From Blautia schinkii (GTDB lineage Bacteria; Bacillota; Clostridia; Lachnospirales; Lachnospiraceae), in NCBI RefSeq assembly GCF_013304825.1, contig NZ_JAAWUO010000006.1, positions 1 to 64,000 of the forward strand: a stretch of DNA of 64,000 nucleotides, given 5' to 3'. The notes beneath the pieces are model-generated. The model had not been told where the DNA came from, made no database searches, and saw only the letters and a list, made by a program, of their open reading frames with translations. Positions 24,187 through 34,258 of this stretch are shown here, piece by piece; positions within the stretch are counted from its first letter, which is position 1, and every line of letters begins with the position of its first letter. The translations under genes and the position numbers were made by a program.

Positions 24187-24336
24187 TAGCTCAACAGAAA
24201 AAGACGTGATATACTTCCTGGAAGGAGCGGAGGCCATAACGGAAAAATCAGCTGGTTCAGATTGTGCGGTGCTGAATGGTTGGGAACAGTCAGCAGACAG
24301 ATAGAGAATGATCTGTCTGGAAGAAAGGGAAATATC

Positions 24337-24966
24337 ATGGAAAAACTGTGGAAAAGACTGGAGACGCAGATGGTACAGTCTTACGAAGGTATGGTAAAGG
24401 AAGATTCCGATATGACGGTGTGGAACCGGGCGTTTGAGACATTGGCAGAGATCGTTGAGTATGGTCGGAAAAAATACGGGGATTTCGCACCGGAGCTTTT
24501 TATCCTGGATGGAAGCACGGATTTTATGTTTGATCTGAAGATATGGCTAGATGATTACATGGAGTTTCTGGAACAGGAAGAGGAGCAGGAACAGCTGGAA
24601 AAAGTATGCAGAAAACTTTTGAAGCTTTTTGCGTGGGAAAAGGCATCGCCGTCTGATATACGGTTCCGTCTGGCATCATCTATGCTGTCTTTAAATAAGA
24701 AAAAAGAGGCAGGGGATTTCTGCGAGAGATGGTATGGAGAGGATGAGAATGATCCGGCTGCGGCAGCTGCGCTGATTTATGCCTGGATCGCAGACAGACG
24801 GTATAAAGATGCACAGAAGGTTGTGGATTTCTGGATGGATAAAGAAGGCGGTTATACAGAGGAAAATGCAGAGGTTTTTGGAGCAGCAGCCGTTTTGCAG
24901 AATGTTTTTCCGGGAAATGGGAAAGATATACAGGTACAGTACTGCAGTTCATGCAATAAATTATAA
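24337..24966 (+). CDS. Hypothetical acidic helical protein
   Basis: Start at ATG 24337 behind GAAAGGG; 209 residues. No family recognised. It is rich in Glu, Trp and Ala; the second half (FRLASSMLSLNKKKEAGDFC, AAALIYAWIADRRYKDAQKV) looks like TPR-type helical repeats. The C-terminus ends VQYCSSCNKL with two close cysteines. It lies 150 bp after the YfhO-like gene, without an obvious terminator between them. Role unknown. Confidence 0.5.
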   Translation: MEKLWKRLETQMVQSYEGMVKEDSDMTVWNRAFETLAEIVEYGRKKYGDFAPELFILDGSTDFMFDLKIWLDDYMEFLEQEEEQEQLEKVCRKLLKLFAWEKASPSDIRFRLASSMLSLNKKKEAGDFCERWYGEDENDPAAAAALIYAWIADRRYKDAQKVVDFWMDKEGGYTEENAEVFGAAAVLQNVFPGNGKDIQVQYCSSCNKL

Positions 24967-25109
24967 AGCAGTCTCTTCGGAAAAGATGGCGGAGATCGGG
25001 AAAGACAAGGTCCTGGAAGTAAAAGTGTCATTTTTGCAGGGTTGTGACATCTATGAAGAAAATTGCGCTGAACCCCTGTAAAATCAGCAAAAATTCTTTG
25101 TAAAACACC

Positions 25110-25139
25110 TTGACAAGCCGTATATTTACGGTCTATAAT
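25110..25139 (+). promoter_or_regulatory. Promoter of the rpsL operon
   Basis: TTGACA (25110-25115), 18-bp spacer, TATAAT (25134-25139). About 110 bp of leader precedes the rpsL start; it contains a short hairpin CCCCATGGG-ATAA-CCCATGG at 25204-25221. Confidence 0.8.
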
Positions 25140-25250
25140 GAGCAAGCGTGCGAATGAAACGTTATATTTTCGCATGCCGTAATTTGTAAATAGCAACCGC
25201 AAGGCCCCATGGGATAACCCATGGAGAAATAAATCGGGAGGTGAAATGGA

Positions 25251-25670
25251 ATGCCAACATTCAACCAGTTAGTAAGAAAGGGCCGTCAGACAGCTGTTAA
25301 GAAATCTACAGCACCGGCTCTGCAGAAAACATTTAACTCTTTAAGAAAGAAATCAGTTGATCAGGCTGCTCCACAGAAACGTGGTGTTTGTACAGCTGTT
25401 AAGACAGCTACTCCTAAAAAGCCTAACTCAGCTCTTAGAAAGATCGCCAGAGTTCGTCTTTCCAACGGTATCGAGGTAACAAGCTACATTCCAGGAGAGG
25501 GTCACAATCTTCAGGAGCATAGCGTTGTCCTTATCCGTGGAGGAAGAGTTAAGGACTTACCTGGTACAAGATACCACATCATCAGAGGTACTCTTGATAC
25601 AGCAGGTGTTGCTAACAGAAAACAGGCTCGTTCCAAATACGGAGCTAAGAGACCTAAAGCTAAGAAATAA
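25251..25670 (+). CDS. rpsL: 30S ribosomal protein S12
   Basis: A 139-residue S12: [12 protein letters not shown] at the start, the conserved [20 protein letters not shown] loop that includes the lysine affected in streptomycin resistance (wild-type PKKPN), and GVKDLPG-like [16 protein letters not shown]. The C-terminus [16 protein letters not shown] is typical. S12 sits at the decoding centre of the small subunit. Strong ribosome site GGGAGGTG. First gene of the str cluster. Confidence 0.97.
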   Translation: MPTFNQLVRKGRQTAVKKSTAPALQKTFNSLRKKSVDQAAPQKRGVCTAVKTATPKKPNSALRKIARVRLSNGIEVTSYIPGEGHNLQEHSVVLIRGGRVKDLPGTRYHIIRGTLDTAGVANRKQARSKYGAKRPKAKK

Positions 25671-26370
<700 letters not shown>

Positions 26371-26388
26371 TTCGAGGAGGAAAATTCA

Positions 26389-28512
26389 TTGGCTGGAAAA
26401 GAAGGAAGAGAATATCCATTAGAGAGAACCAGAAATATCGGTATCATGGCGCATATCGATGCTGGTAAAACAACTCTTACAGAGCGTATTCTTTATTATA
26501 CAGGTGTTAACTACAAGATCGGTGATACTCATGAAGGTACAGCAACAATGGACTGGATGGAGCAGGAGCAGGAGCGTGGTATCACAATCACATCCGCTGC
26601 TACAACATGTCACTGGACTCTTGAGGAGAACTGCAAACCAAAGCCAGGTGCTCTTGAGCATCGTATCAACATCATTGATACACCAGGACACGTAGACTTC
26701 ACTGTTGAGGTTGAGCGTTCCCTTCGTGTACTTGATGGTGCTGTCGGCGTTTTCTGTGCTAAGGGTGGTGTTGAGCCGCAGTCAGAGAACGTATGGCGTC
26801 AGGCTGATACCTACAATGTACCTCGTATGGCATTCATCAACAAGATGGATATCCTTGGTGCAAACTTCTACGGTGCAGTAGAGCAGATCAAGACTCGTCT
26901 TGGTAAAAACGCTATCTGTCTTCAGCTTCCAATCGGAAAAGAGGATGACTTCAAAGGAATCATCGATCTTTTCGAGATGAAAGCATACATCTACAACGAT
27001 GAGAAGGGTGATGACATCTCCATTACTGATATCCCGGAGGATATGCAGGAAGATGCAGAACTTTATCATACAGAGCTGATCGAGAAGATCTGCGAGTTGG
27101 ATGATGACCTCATGATGGAGTATCTTGAGGGAGATGAGCCTTCTGTAGACAAGCTGAAAGCTGTCCTCAGAAAAGCTACATGTGAGTGTACAGCAGTACC
27201 TGTTTGCTGCGGTTCCGCTTACAGAAACAAAGGTGTTCAGAAACTTCTGGATGCAATCCTTGAGTATATGCCGGCTCCTACAGATATCCCGGCTATCAAG
27301 GGTGTTGACCTTGACGGCAACGAAGTTGAGAGACATTCATCTGATGATGAGCCGTTCTCCGCTCTTGCATTCAAGATCATGACTGACCCATTCGTAGGAA
27401 AACTTGCTTATTTCCGTGTTTATTCAGGAACAATGAACTCCGGTTCTTATGTACTGAATGCCACAAAAGATAAAAAAGAGCGTGTTGGACGTATCCTTCA
27501 GATGCACGCTAACAAACGTATGGAGCTGGATAAGGTTTACTCCGGTGATATCGCTGCAGCGATCGGATTCAAATTCACTACAACAGGTGATACAATCTGT
27601 GACGAGCAGCATCCGGTAATCCTTGAGTCCATGGAGTTCCCGGAGCCGGTTATCGAGCTCGCGATCGAGCCTAAGACAAAAGCCGGACAGGGCAAACTTG
27701 GTGAGGCACTTGCTAAGCTTGCTGAGGAGGACCCGACATTCCGTGCTCATACAGATCAGGAAACTGGACAGACCATTATCGCTGGTATGGGTGAGCTTCA
27801 CCTGGATATCATCGTTGACCGTCTTCTTCGTGAGTTCAAGGTTGAGGCTAACGTTGGTGCACCTCAGGTTGCTTACAAAGAGACAATCACCAAGCCTGTT
27901 GATGTAGACAGCAAGTATGCTAAACAGTCTGGTGGTCGTGGACAGTATGGTCACTGTAAAGTTAAATTCGAGCCTATGGATGCCAACGGAGAAGAGCTGT
28001 ACAAGTTCGAGTCCACAGTTGTTGGTGGTGCTATTCCGAAGGAATACATCCCGGCAGTTGGCGAAGGTATCGAGGAAGCTATGAAAGCTGGTATCCTCGG
28101 AGGATTCCCGGTAGTTGGTGTACATGCAAATGTATACGATGGTTCTTACCATGAAGTCGATTCTTCTGAGATGGCATTCCACATTGCAGGTTCTCTTGCA
28201 TTCAAGGATGCTATGCAGAAAGCAGCTCCGGTTCTTCTTGAGCCAATCATGAAGGTCGAAGTTACTACACCAGAGGATTACATGGGTGACGTTATCGGTG
28301 ATATCAACTCCCGTCGTGGACGTATCGAGGGTATGGAAGATATCGGCGGCGGTAAGATGATCCGTGGATATGTTCCGCTTTCCGAGATGTTCGGATACGC
28401 TACAGACCTTCGTTCCAGAACACAGGGACGTGGTAACTACTCTATGTTCTTTGAGAAATATGAGCAGGTTCCGAAGTCTGTACAGGAGAAGATCCTTTCT
28501 AAGAAGGACTGA
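26389..28512 (+). CDS. fusA: Elongation factor G
   Basis: 707 residues from TTG 26389 (GAGGAGG 8 bases upstream). GTPase motifs are intact: [15 protein letters not shown] (G1), DTPGHVDF (G3), NKMD (G4). Domain II-V signatures include [11 protein letters not shown] and [14 protein letters not shown], with [16 protein letters not shown] in domain V. EF-G drives ribosomal translocation. Position between rpsG and tuf is canonical. Codon use is strongly biased, as for highly expressed genes. Confidence 0.97.
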   Translation: MAGKEGREYPLERTRNIGIMAHIDAGKTTLTERILYYTGVNYKIGDTHEGTATMDWMEQEQERGITITSAATTCHWTLEENCKPKPGALEHRINIIDTPGHVDFTVEVERSLRVLDGAVGVFCAKGGVEPQSENVWRQADTYNVPRMAFINKMDILGANFYGAVEQIKTRLGKNAICLQLPIGKEDDFKGIIDLFEMKAYIYNDEKGDDISITDIPEDMQEDAELYHTELIEKICELDDDLMMEYLEGDEPSVDKLKAVLRKATCECTAVPVCCGSAYRNKGVQKLLDAILEYMPAPTDIPAIKGVDLDGNEVERHSSDDEPFSALAFKIMTDPFVGKLAYFRVYSGTMNSGSYVLNATKDKKERVGRILQMHANKRMELDKVYSGDIAAAIGFKFTTTGDTICDEQHPVILESMEFPEPVIELAIEPKTKAGQGKLGEALAKLAEEDPTFRAHTDQETGQTIIAGMGELHLDIIVDRLLREFKVEANVGAPQVAYKETITKPVDVDSKYAKQSGGRGQYGHCKVKFEPMDANGEELYKFESTVVGGAIPKEYIPAVGEGIEEAMKAGILGGFPVVGVHANVYDGSYHEVDSSEMAFHIAGSLAFKDAMQKAAPVLLEPIMKVEVTTPEDYMGDVIGDINSRRGRIEGMEDIGGGKMIRGYVPLSEMFGYATDLRSRTQGRGNYSMFFEKYEQVPKSVQEKILSKKD

Positions 28513-28535
28513 TCCACTATAAATAAATAAAATGC

Positions 28536-28564
28536 TTGCAAATAACCTTGGTTTGCAATATAAT
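28536..28564 (+). promoter_or_regulatory. tuf promoter
   Basis: TTGCAA (28536-28541), 17-bp spacer, TATAAT (28559-28564). The -10 sits in the loop of an inverted repeat, AACCTTG (28543-28549) with CAAGGTT (28565-28571). Confidence 0.75.
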
Positions 28565-28637
28565 CAAGGTTAGCAAGTTTAAATCTGAAAAAATGCTCTG
28601 ATTACAGAGTCAAGTTTTTTAAGGAGGACATTTTAAA

Positions 28638-29831
28638 ATGGCAAAGGCTAAGTTTGAGAGAACAAAACCGCATTGTAACATTGGTACCATCGGACACGTT
28701 GACCATGGTAAAACAACTTTAACAGCAGCTATCACAAAAGTTCTGTCTGAGAGAGTAGCAGGAAATACAGCTACAGATTTCGCTAACATCGATAAGGCTC
28801 CAGAGGAAAGAGAGCGTGGTATCACAATTTCTACAGCACACGTTGAGTATGAGACAGAGCATAGACACTATGCACACGTTGACTGCCCAGGACATGCTGA
28901 CTACGTTAAGAACATGATCACAGGTGCAGCTCAGATGGATGGTGCTATCCTTGTTGTTGCTGCTACAGACGGTGTTATGGCTCAGACTAAAGAGCATATC
29001 CTTCTTTCCCGTCAGGTAGGTGTTCCTTACATCGTTGTATTCATGAACAAATGTGATATGGTAGACGATGAGGAGCTTCTTGAGCTCGTAGAGATGGAGA
29101 TCCGTGAGCTTCTTTCCGAGTATGACTTCCCAGGAGATGACATCCCGGTTATCCAGGGTTCTGCTCTTAAAGCTCTTGAGGATCCGAGCAGCGAGTGGGG
29201 CGACAAGATCATGGAGCTTATGGATGCTGTTGACAGCTACATTCCAGACCCACAGCGTGACACAGATAAACCGTTCGTAATGCCTGTAGAGGACGTATTC
29301 TCCATCACAGGACGTGGTACAGTTGCAACTGGTAGAGTTGAGGCTGGTGTTCTTCACGTATCTGATGAGGTTGAGATCGTTGGTATCAAAGAGGAGACTC
29401 GTAAAGTTGTTGTAACTGGTATCGAGATGTTCCGTAAACTTCTTGATGAGGCTCAGGCTGGTGATAACATCGGAGCACTTCTTCGTGGTGTTCAGAGAAA
29501 CGAGATCGAGCGTGGACAGGTTCTTGCTAAACCGGGAACACTTACATGCCATACAAAATTCACAGCTCAGGTTTACGTTCTGACTAAAGACGAGGGTGGC
29601 CGTCATACACCATTCTTCAACAACTATCGTCCGCAGTTCTACTTCAGAACAACAGACGTAACAGGTGTTTGCAACCTTCCAGAGGGAACAGAGATGTGCA
29701 TGCCTGGAGATAACATCGAGATGACAATCGAGCTGATTCATCCGATCGCTATGAGCCAGGGTCTTACATTCGCTATCCGTGAAGGTGGCCGTACTGTAGG
29801 TTCAGGTCGTGTTGCTACAATCATCGAGTAA
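28638..29831 (+). CDS. tuf: Elongation factor Tu
   Basis: 397 residues. [14 protein letters not shown] (G1), DCPGHADY (G3) and NKCDMV (G4) are intact, as are domain II/III signatures ([19 protein letters not shown], and the C-terminal [17 protein letters not shown]). EF-Tu delivers aminoacyl-tRNA to the ribosome. The last 18 codons (29778-29831) are repeated at 38971-39024, because an integrative element uses this end as its attachment site; the protein remains full length. Strong ribosome site AAGGAGGA. Confidence 0.97.
   Translation: MAKAKFERTKPHCNIGTIGHVDHGKTTLTAAITKVLSERVAGNTATDFANIDKAPEERERGITISTAHVEYETEHRHYAHVDCPGHADYVKNMITGAAQMDGAILVVAATDGVMAQTKEHILLSRQVGVPYIVVFMNKCDMVDDEELLELVEMEIRELLSEYDFPGDDIPVIQGSALKALEDPSSEWGDKIMELMDAVDSYIPDPQRDTDKPFVMPVEDVFSITGRGTVATGRVEAGVLHVSDEVEIVGIKEETRKVVVTGIEMFRKLLDEAQAGDNIGALLRGVQRNEIERGQVLAKPGTLTCHTKFTAQVYVLTKDEGGRHTPFFNNYRPQFYFRTTDVTGVCNLPEGTEMCMPGDNIEMTIELIHPIAMSQGLTFAIREGGRTVGSGRVATIIE
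29778..29831 (+). other. attL-side 54-bp tuf-end repeat
   Basis: The last 17 codons plus stop of tuf. The copy at 38971-39024 is identical at 49 of 54 positions; four of the differences fall in third codon positions, and one codon changes Ile to Val. The exact crossover is probably in one of the 11-12 bp identical blocks. Confidence 0.7.
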
Positions 29832-29888
29832 TTATAACTTGATATAAATTGAGTGTCAGGAGTACACTCTGTGTCCAAACGTAAGATA

Positions 29889-29918
29889 CCCCAGAAACCT
29901 TGTGTTTCTGGGGTTTTT
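29889..29918 (+). terminator. tuf terminator, left copy
   Basis: CCCCAGAAAC (29889-29898), CTTGT loop, GTTTCTGGGG (29904-29913), then TTTTT. A related hairpin follows the right tuf-end copy at 39098. Confidence 0.9.
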
Positions 29919-30027
29919 CTGTACTCTAAGAAAAGAATTATTCGTAAATTTATCAGATTTGCAATAGCGAAACATTTATCAGCAAGATGAAATACAGATA
30001 AATTTATAATTGAAAAATAAGACCAGC

Positions 30028-30050
30028 GGTGCCAAAACGGTGCCAAAAAG
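30028..30050 (+). repeat. Paired GGTGCC repeat at left end (possible integrase arm site)
   Basis: GGTGCCAAAACGGTGCCAA: two GGTGCC units 11 bp apart. The same pair occurs at 38851-38869 (right end of element A) and 39238-39260 (left end of element B), always near a tuf-derived end. Position suggests binding sites for the integrase N-terminal domain; inferred. Confidence 0.45.
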
Positions 30051-30089
30051 AAACTCCTGCGAATGTTTGCTATTCACAGGAGTAATTTT

Positions 30090-30572
30090 TTACCAGCCTT
30101 TGATCTGTTTGATCTGTTCAGCACGTTCCGGATCACGATGATATTGTAGTTTCAGACGGATAGTTTCCACAACTTCCTGTCTGGATTCATCATCAAGCTG
30201 ATAGAACGATGTAAGCAGATTATCTACATCAGGCATACTGTTCTTACCGAAAAGGTACATCAGCGGATACATAGAATTTTTTAAGTAAGTCTTTACACGA
30301 CTTGCGTCTAATGCTCCGTTCAAACCGTCTGGAAGTGTAGGATAAATCTCTTCTTCCTTAATTGTGCCAGAAAATGGACTGGCAGAACATATCTCATTCA
30401 CATCAATTTGCAATTCATTCGCAAGTCTTAATGCAAAATCAAATCGAATATTGGAATCTTTTTGAATAATTGAATATAAGGTTGTAGCACTGATTCCGGT
30501 TGCCTTTGCAATTTTGCGGACATTTGTGCCTTTTTCATCAAGATATTTCTTTAAATTTTTACCGTCACCCAT
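30090..30572 (-). CDS. XRE-family repressor of element A
   Basis: Start chosen at the ATG at 30572 (MGDGKNLKKYL), 5 bases after AGGAGG, giving 160 residues. The N-terminal helix-turn-helix is clear (GTNVRKIAKATGISATTLYSII, then FDFALRLANELQIDVNEI). The C-terminal part contains LLTSFYQLDDESRQEVVETI, a segment common in repressors of such elements. It is divergent from xis/int, with operator-like dyads between. A truncated copy of its C-terminus persists in element B at 39300. Confidence 0.8.
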   Translation of the reverse strand: MGDGKNLKKYLDEKGTNVRKIAKATGISATTLYSIIQKDSNIRFDFALRLANELQIDVNEICSASPFSGTIKEEEIYPTLPDGLNGALDASRVKTYLKNSMYPLMYLFGKNSMPDVDNLLTSFYQLDDESRQEVVETIRLKLQYHRDPERAEQIKQIKGW

Positions 30573-30668
30573 AGAATCCTCCTTTTTCATATATTAGAAA
30601 ATTACGAAAAACATAAATCTATAAAATATCATAACACAGACGTGGAATAAAATAAAGAAAAAATAGTG

Positions 30669-30747
30669 TACGAAGTTCGTAAAAATGTGTTTACGAAATA
30701 TTGACAACGATAGAAATACATGATATTATCAATTTACGAAAATCGTA
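30669..30747. promoter_or_regulatory. xis-int promoter with TACGAA operators
   Basis: Promoter TTGACA (30701-30706), 17-bp spacer, TATTAT (30724-30729). Dyads TACGAAGTTCGTA (30669-30681) and TACGAAAATCGTA (30735-30747) flank it, and a half-site TTTACGAAA lies at about 30690-30698. Probably bound by the divergent XRE repressor. Confidence 0.65.
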
Positions 30748-30804
30748 CAGATATAGAAATACAGTAAACGTATTCTATATCTGGAGAGGAAAGGAGGAGG
30801 CAAT

Positions 30805-30999
30805 ATGGCAAGTTACAATTATATGATGAGTGCTGATGAAGTGGCACAGGAATTAAACTGCTCAAAATCTCATGCCTATAAACTGGTGAAAGCTATGAAT
30901 AAAGAATTATCTGCACAGGGATATATTACGATGGCTGGAAGAATACCAAAGGCGTTTTGGGCAAAAAAGATGTATGGCTATGAAATAGCAGGAAATTAG
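30805..30999 (+). CDS. xis: Excisionase-like small protein
   Basis: 64 residues after AAGGAGGAGG. MSADEVAQELNCSKSHAYKLVKAMN is a helix-turn-helix like those of Tn916-type Xis, followed by GRIPKAFWAKKMYG, the wing. It lies 11 bp before the integrase, which is the usual xis-int arrangement; it would direct excision. The assignment rests on size, motif and position. Confidence 0.75.
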   Translation: MASYNYMMSADEVAQELNCSKSHAYKLVKAMNKELSAQGYITMAGRIPKAFWAKKMYGYEIAGN

Positions 31000-31010
31000 G
31001 GAGGATCAAT

Positions 31011-32102
31011 ATGGCTTACAGAGAAAAAGACACAAAAAAATGGACAGCCCAGTGGTTTGAGACAAATGTCATGGGTGAGAAGAAAAAACGCAGAAAGCGT
31101 GGATTTGAAACAAAGCGAGAAGCATTGGAGTTTGAACGAAGCAAAAAGTTGAGCAATGAGCGAAATATGGATATGAAGCTGAGCGATTTTATTGAGATTT
31201 ATTTTTCAGACAAACAAAATGATCTGAAAGATCGAACAATCAAAAATAAAAGATATATGATGCAACAGCATATAGTTCCATATTTTGGAAATCAGATGAT
31301 GAGTGAGATCAAGGCTTCGCAGATTATTCAGTGGCAGAATGAAATACAGAAGAAAGGATATTCAGATTCTTATTTGAGAATGATACAGAATCAGTTGACC
31401 AGCCTGTTTACACATGCAGCTAAAATCTATGATCTGCCGGTTAATCCATGCAAGAAAGTGAAACGAATGGGAAATTCAGATTCGAGAAGTTTGAACTTCT
31501 GGACACTGGACGAGTACAAACAGTTTATACAGACAATGGAGCCGGGAACAAGATATTATCTTATGTTTGAGATGTTGTTCTGGACTGGATGCAGGATCGG
31601 GGAGCTGCTTGCGATTACAAAAGCTGATATCAATTTTGAAAAGAATCGGCTTAGTATCAATAAGACTTATTACCGGACAGGAATGCAGGATATTATCACA
31701 GAACCGAAAACAAAACAGTCCTTTCGGACAATCGAAATTCCGGAATTTCTGAAAGAGGAAATTAAGGAATTTGTAGATGGTCATTACGGAATGCCGGATA
31801 CAGAAAGATTATTTCCGGTTGTTCAGGAAGCGGTACAGCATAAGATGAAACGGCAGATTGAGCTGGCAGGAGTGAAGAAAATTCGAGTGCATGATATCAG
31901 GCACAGCCATGTGGCTTATCTTATTGAGAAAGGTGTGGAACCGTTATTGATTCGGGACAGATTAGGTCATAAAGATATTCGTATCACATTGAACACTTAT
32001 GGACATCTTTATCCAAATCAGCAGAGAAAGATTGCAAATCTTCTGGATAATGAAAATGGAAATGCTGTTACCGGATTGGGAGAAGAAAGAGATGAATGTT
32101 GA
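31011..32102 (+). CDS. int: Tyrosine integrase of element A
   Basis: 363 residues. N-terminal arm-binding region (KKWTAQWFE), SAM-like core-binding domain (about 55-150) and catalytic domain with the Arg in TGCRIGELLAI (about residue 195), HDIRHSHVAYL (about 298), RLGHKDIRITLNTYGHLYP with nucleophile Tyr near 331. All four catalytic positions are present. It belongs to the Tn916-like group. The element's place at the 3' end of tuf defines its target. Ribosome site GGGAGGATC. Confidence 0.92.
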   Translation: MAYREKDTKKWTAQWFETNVMGEKKKRRKRGFETKREALEFERSKKLSNERNMDMKLSDFIEIYFSDKQNDLKDRTIKNKRYMMQQHIVPYFGNQMMSEIKASQIIQWQNEIQKKGYSDSYLRMIQNQLTSLFTHAAKIYDLPVNPCKKVKRMGNSDSRSLNFWTLDEYKQFIQTMEPGTRYYLMFEMLFWTGCRIGELLAITKADINFEKNRLSINKTYYRTGMQDIITEPKTKQSFRTIEIPEFLKEEIKEFVDGHYGMPDTERLFPVVQEAVQHKMKRQIELAGVKKIRVHDIRHSHVAYLIEKGVEPLLIRDRLGHKDIRITLNTYGHLYPNQQRKIANLLDNENGNAVTGLGEERDEC

Positions 32103-32271
32103 AAAGGCAAAAGAAAAAGCCCAGATAAATAATCTGAGCAAGTTCTCTGATAATCAGATTCACTGATATACCATCTTGGCAGATTCAGTATATCACGAAT
32201 CGGGAAATACGACAATTCCCGAATATCTGTTCATCAGAGACTTGCCCGGAAGGGCAAGAGGAGATGATGGA

Positions 32272-33354
32272 ATGAATATGAATGAAAAAAATAAAATTGA
32301 GAATTGTAGAATAGAACCAAAACTGAAACTGATCAATATGGATTCAGTAGAGGTGGAACAGGTAGAATGGCTGCTTTATCCGTTTATTCCTTATGGAAAA
32401 GTGACCATTATACAGGGAGATCCAGGAGAAGGCAAGACAACGATGGTACTTCAGATTATTGCAAAACTGACCAGAGGAGAGCCGATTCTTCCTGTTACTG
32501 ATACAACGAAAACAAAAGAAAAACGAAGTGATGAAGTCGATAGTGAGAATGAAGATTTAGATGCTGAAGATAATATGCAGGAACAGTCTTCTGTGTCACC
32601 TGTAAATGTAATCTATCAGACAGCAGAAGATGGACTTGGAGATACTATCAAACCCAGATTACTTGCTGCAGGTGCAGATTGTTCAAAGGTGCTGGTGATT
32701 GATGACAGTGACCAGCCACTGACAATGGCAGATGTCAGATTGGAAGAAGCAATCGTGCAGACAAAAGCAAAAATGGTTGTTCTTGATCCGATACAGGGCT
32801 TTCTGGGAGCGGACGTAGATATGCACAGGGCAAATGAGATCAGACCACTGATGAAGCGTATCGCAGTGCTGTCAGAAAAATATCACTGTGCAGTCATTTT
32901 AATCGGTCATATGAACAAAAACAGCAACGGCAAATCTTCTTATCGAGGACTTGGATCCATTGATTTTCAGGCTGCTGCAAGAAGTGTTCTGATTGTCGGG
33001 CGAGTGAAAGATGAACCGGAAGTAAGAGTGGTATGTCATACGAAGAGTTCTCTTGCACCGGAAGGAACGTCCATTGCATTCAGACTGGATAAGAATAATG
33101 GGTTTGAATGGATTGGAGAATATGATATCAGTGCCGATGAACTTCTTAATGGAGACGGAAGAGGACAGAAAAGTCGGAAAGCAAAAGAATTTCTCCTTGA
33201 GATACTGGCAAATGGAGGAATGACTCAGAAGAAAATTGCAGAAGAAGCAGAAGCCAGAGGAATCAAAAGTAAAACGCTATGGAACGCCAAACGGGAACTT
33301 GAAATTGATTCCGTAAAACGTGGAAAGCAATGGTATTGGATGTTGCCAGAATAA
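32272..33354 (+). CDS. RepA/RecA-like replication ATPase
   Basis: About 360 residues from ATG 32272, behind GAGGAGATG. Walker A GDPGEGKTTMVLQI is near residue 47; Walker B-like MVVLDPIQGFLGAD near 165; VILIGHMNKN near 210; and GLGSIDFQAAARSVL near 230. This is the hexameric RepA/KaiC-like fold (AAA_25) found in mobile elements, acting as a replicative helicase or loader. A central acidic insert (DEVDSENEDLDAEDN) is unusual. The C-terminal winged helix (GGMTQKKIAEEAEARGIKSK) probably binds DNA. A longer frame from TTG 32176 has no ribosome site. Confidence 0.75.
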   Translation: MNMNEKNKIENCRIEPKLKLINMDSVEVEQVEWLLYPFIPYGKVTIIQGDPGEGKTTMVLQIIAKLTRGEPILPVTDTTKTKEKRSDEVDSENEDLDAEDNMQEQSSVSPVNVIYQTAEDGLGDTIKPRLLAAGADCSKVLVIDDSDQPLTMADVRLEEAIVQTKAKMVVLDPIQGFLGADVDMHRANEIRPLMKRIAVLSEKYHCAVILIGHMNKNSNGKSSYRGLGSIDFQAAARSVLIVGRVKDEPEVRVVCHTKSSLAPEGTSIAFRLDKNNGFEWIGEYDISADELLNGDGRGQKSRKAKEFLLEILANGGMTQKKIAEEAEARGIKSKTLWNAKRELEIDSVKRGKQWYWMLPE

Positions 33355-33421
33355 AAATGGAAGATGGCAAGATTACCATTTCTTAAGAAGAGGGAATCTT
33401 GCTATCTTGAAAGGAGAACAG

Positions 33422-33661
33422 ATGCAAAATAAAAGTGTACAGATTCCATACGAGTTATTCTTTCAGCTCTTACAATATTTTTTGATGGATAACTACGATG
33501 GCGAAGAAATAATCCGGTTGGGATTGGAGAAAAAACTGGATGCAATGGTGAATCGTGAAGTATACAGCAAATCCAAAACAGCACCAACGGAAGAAGAAAG
33601 AGAAAAGTTCCGGCAGGAATATCTGGACAGACGGGGAATACCGGAGAACTTTCGATGGTAA
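33422..33661 (+). CDS. Small hypothetical protein of the element family
   Basis: 79 residues from ATG 33422, after AAAGGAGAACAG. Helical and charged: IPYELFFQLLQYFLMDN, EEIIRLGLEKKLDAMVNREVYSK, ending RRGIPENFRW. It is a frequent companion of RepA-like and MobV genes in Clostridial elements. No function known; it may be a replication or partition accessory. Confidence 0.6.
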   Translation: MQNKSVQIPYELFFQLLQYFLMDNYDGEEIIRLGLEKKLDAMVNREVYSKSKTAPTEEEREKFRQEYLDRRGIPENFRW

Positions 33662-33835
33662 AGATTCTTTCTGAACACTTTATTACAGGAGCGTGTCACG
33701 CACCTGTAGATAGCAGACAAGGAGAATGTTGGTAAGGTGTAGTCGGGAGTTGACTGGCGTAGAAGAGAATTTTCAAAAGGGAGCCCTGATTCAGGGCGCC
33801 CCTGCGGAAACGGTAGATGAAAGGAGATTGGCACA

Positions 33836-34063
33836 ATGAGAGAAGGAAGATTAGGATATAACAGTTATAACAAAAGATATGGATTATTATCATCAGATCT
33901 ATGGATTGATACAGGATTTCACTGTGGAGAATGCCTGGAAGTGTTGCTTGATGATGAATGGGTTCAGACCAGAATGGAAATGAATCCTGCAAGAGAATGG
34001 TATCTTGTAGGGACACCGTATTGTGGTGATTTGGAATATATTCGGGCAAGGATACCGGAGTAA
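33836..34063 (+). CDS. DUF5348 family protein
   Basis: 75 residues after AAAGGAG. REGRLGYNSYNKRYGLL, FHCGECLEVLLDDEWVQTRM and the end WYLVGTPYCGDLEYIRARI match what I know as DUF5348. Mostly beta-strand by pattern, SH3-like in size. Common in mobilizable elements ahead of the oriT and relaxase, as here. Function unknown. The 174 bp before it hold only a hairpin (CAGGAGCGTG ... CGCACCTG, about 33688). Confidence 0.7.
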   Translation: MREGRLGYNSYNKRYGLLSSDLWIDTGFHCGECLEVLLDDEWVQTRMEMNPAREWYLVGTPYCGDLEYIRARIPE

Positions 34064-34133
34064 AGGTCTCTGTACCCCCGGAGGGCGCAAGGGTACTTTT
34101 GATGGACGGTACGGCTGTCGAAAGTGCTTTTGC

Positions 34134-34154
34134 GTTACTTTTGACAAAAGTAAC
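34134..34154 (+). other. Candidate oriT of element A
   Basis: GTTACTTTT (34134-34142) and AAAAGTAAC (34146-34154) form a perfect 9-bp stem with a 3-base loop, followed by AAAACCGCCG and a CGGTACGGC/GCCGTATCCGG partial repeat. It lies about 100 bp upstream of the MobV relaxase. Confidence 0.55.
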
Positions 34155-34258
34155 AAAACCGCCGTATCCGGCGAATATTTCTTTTTATACTATAGCTCGC
34201 AAAGATACAAATTTATGTGCCATGTCTGGCACTGGTTTTAGAAAGCGGGGTGAGGAAT

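Noticed and set aside
28719-29741. Long open frame antisense to tuf (and 27424-28182 antisense to fusA)
   Set aside because: These are shadows caused by the strong codon bias of translation factor genes; no ribosome site and no protein family.
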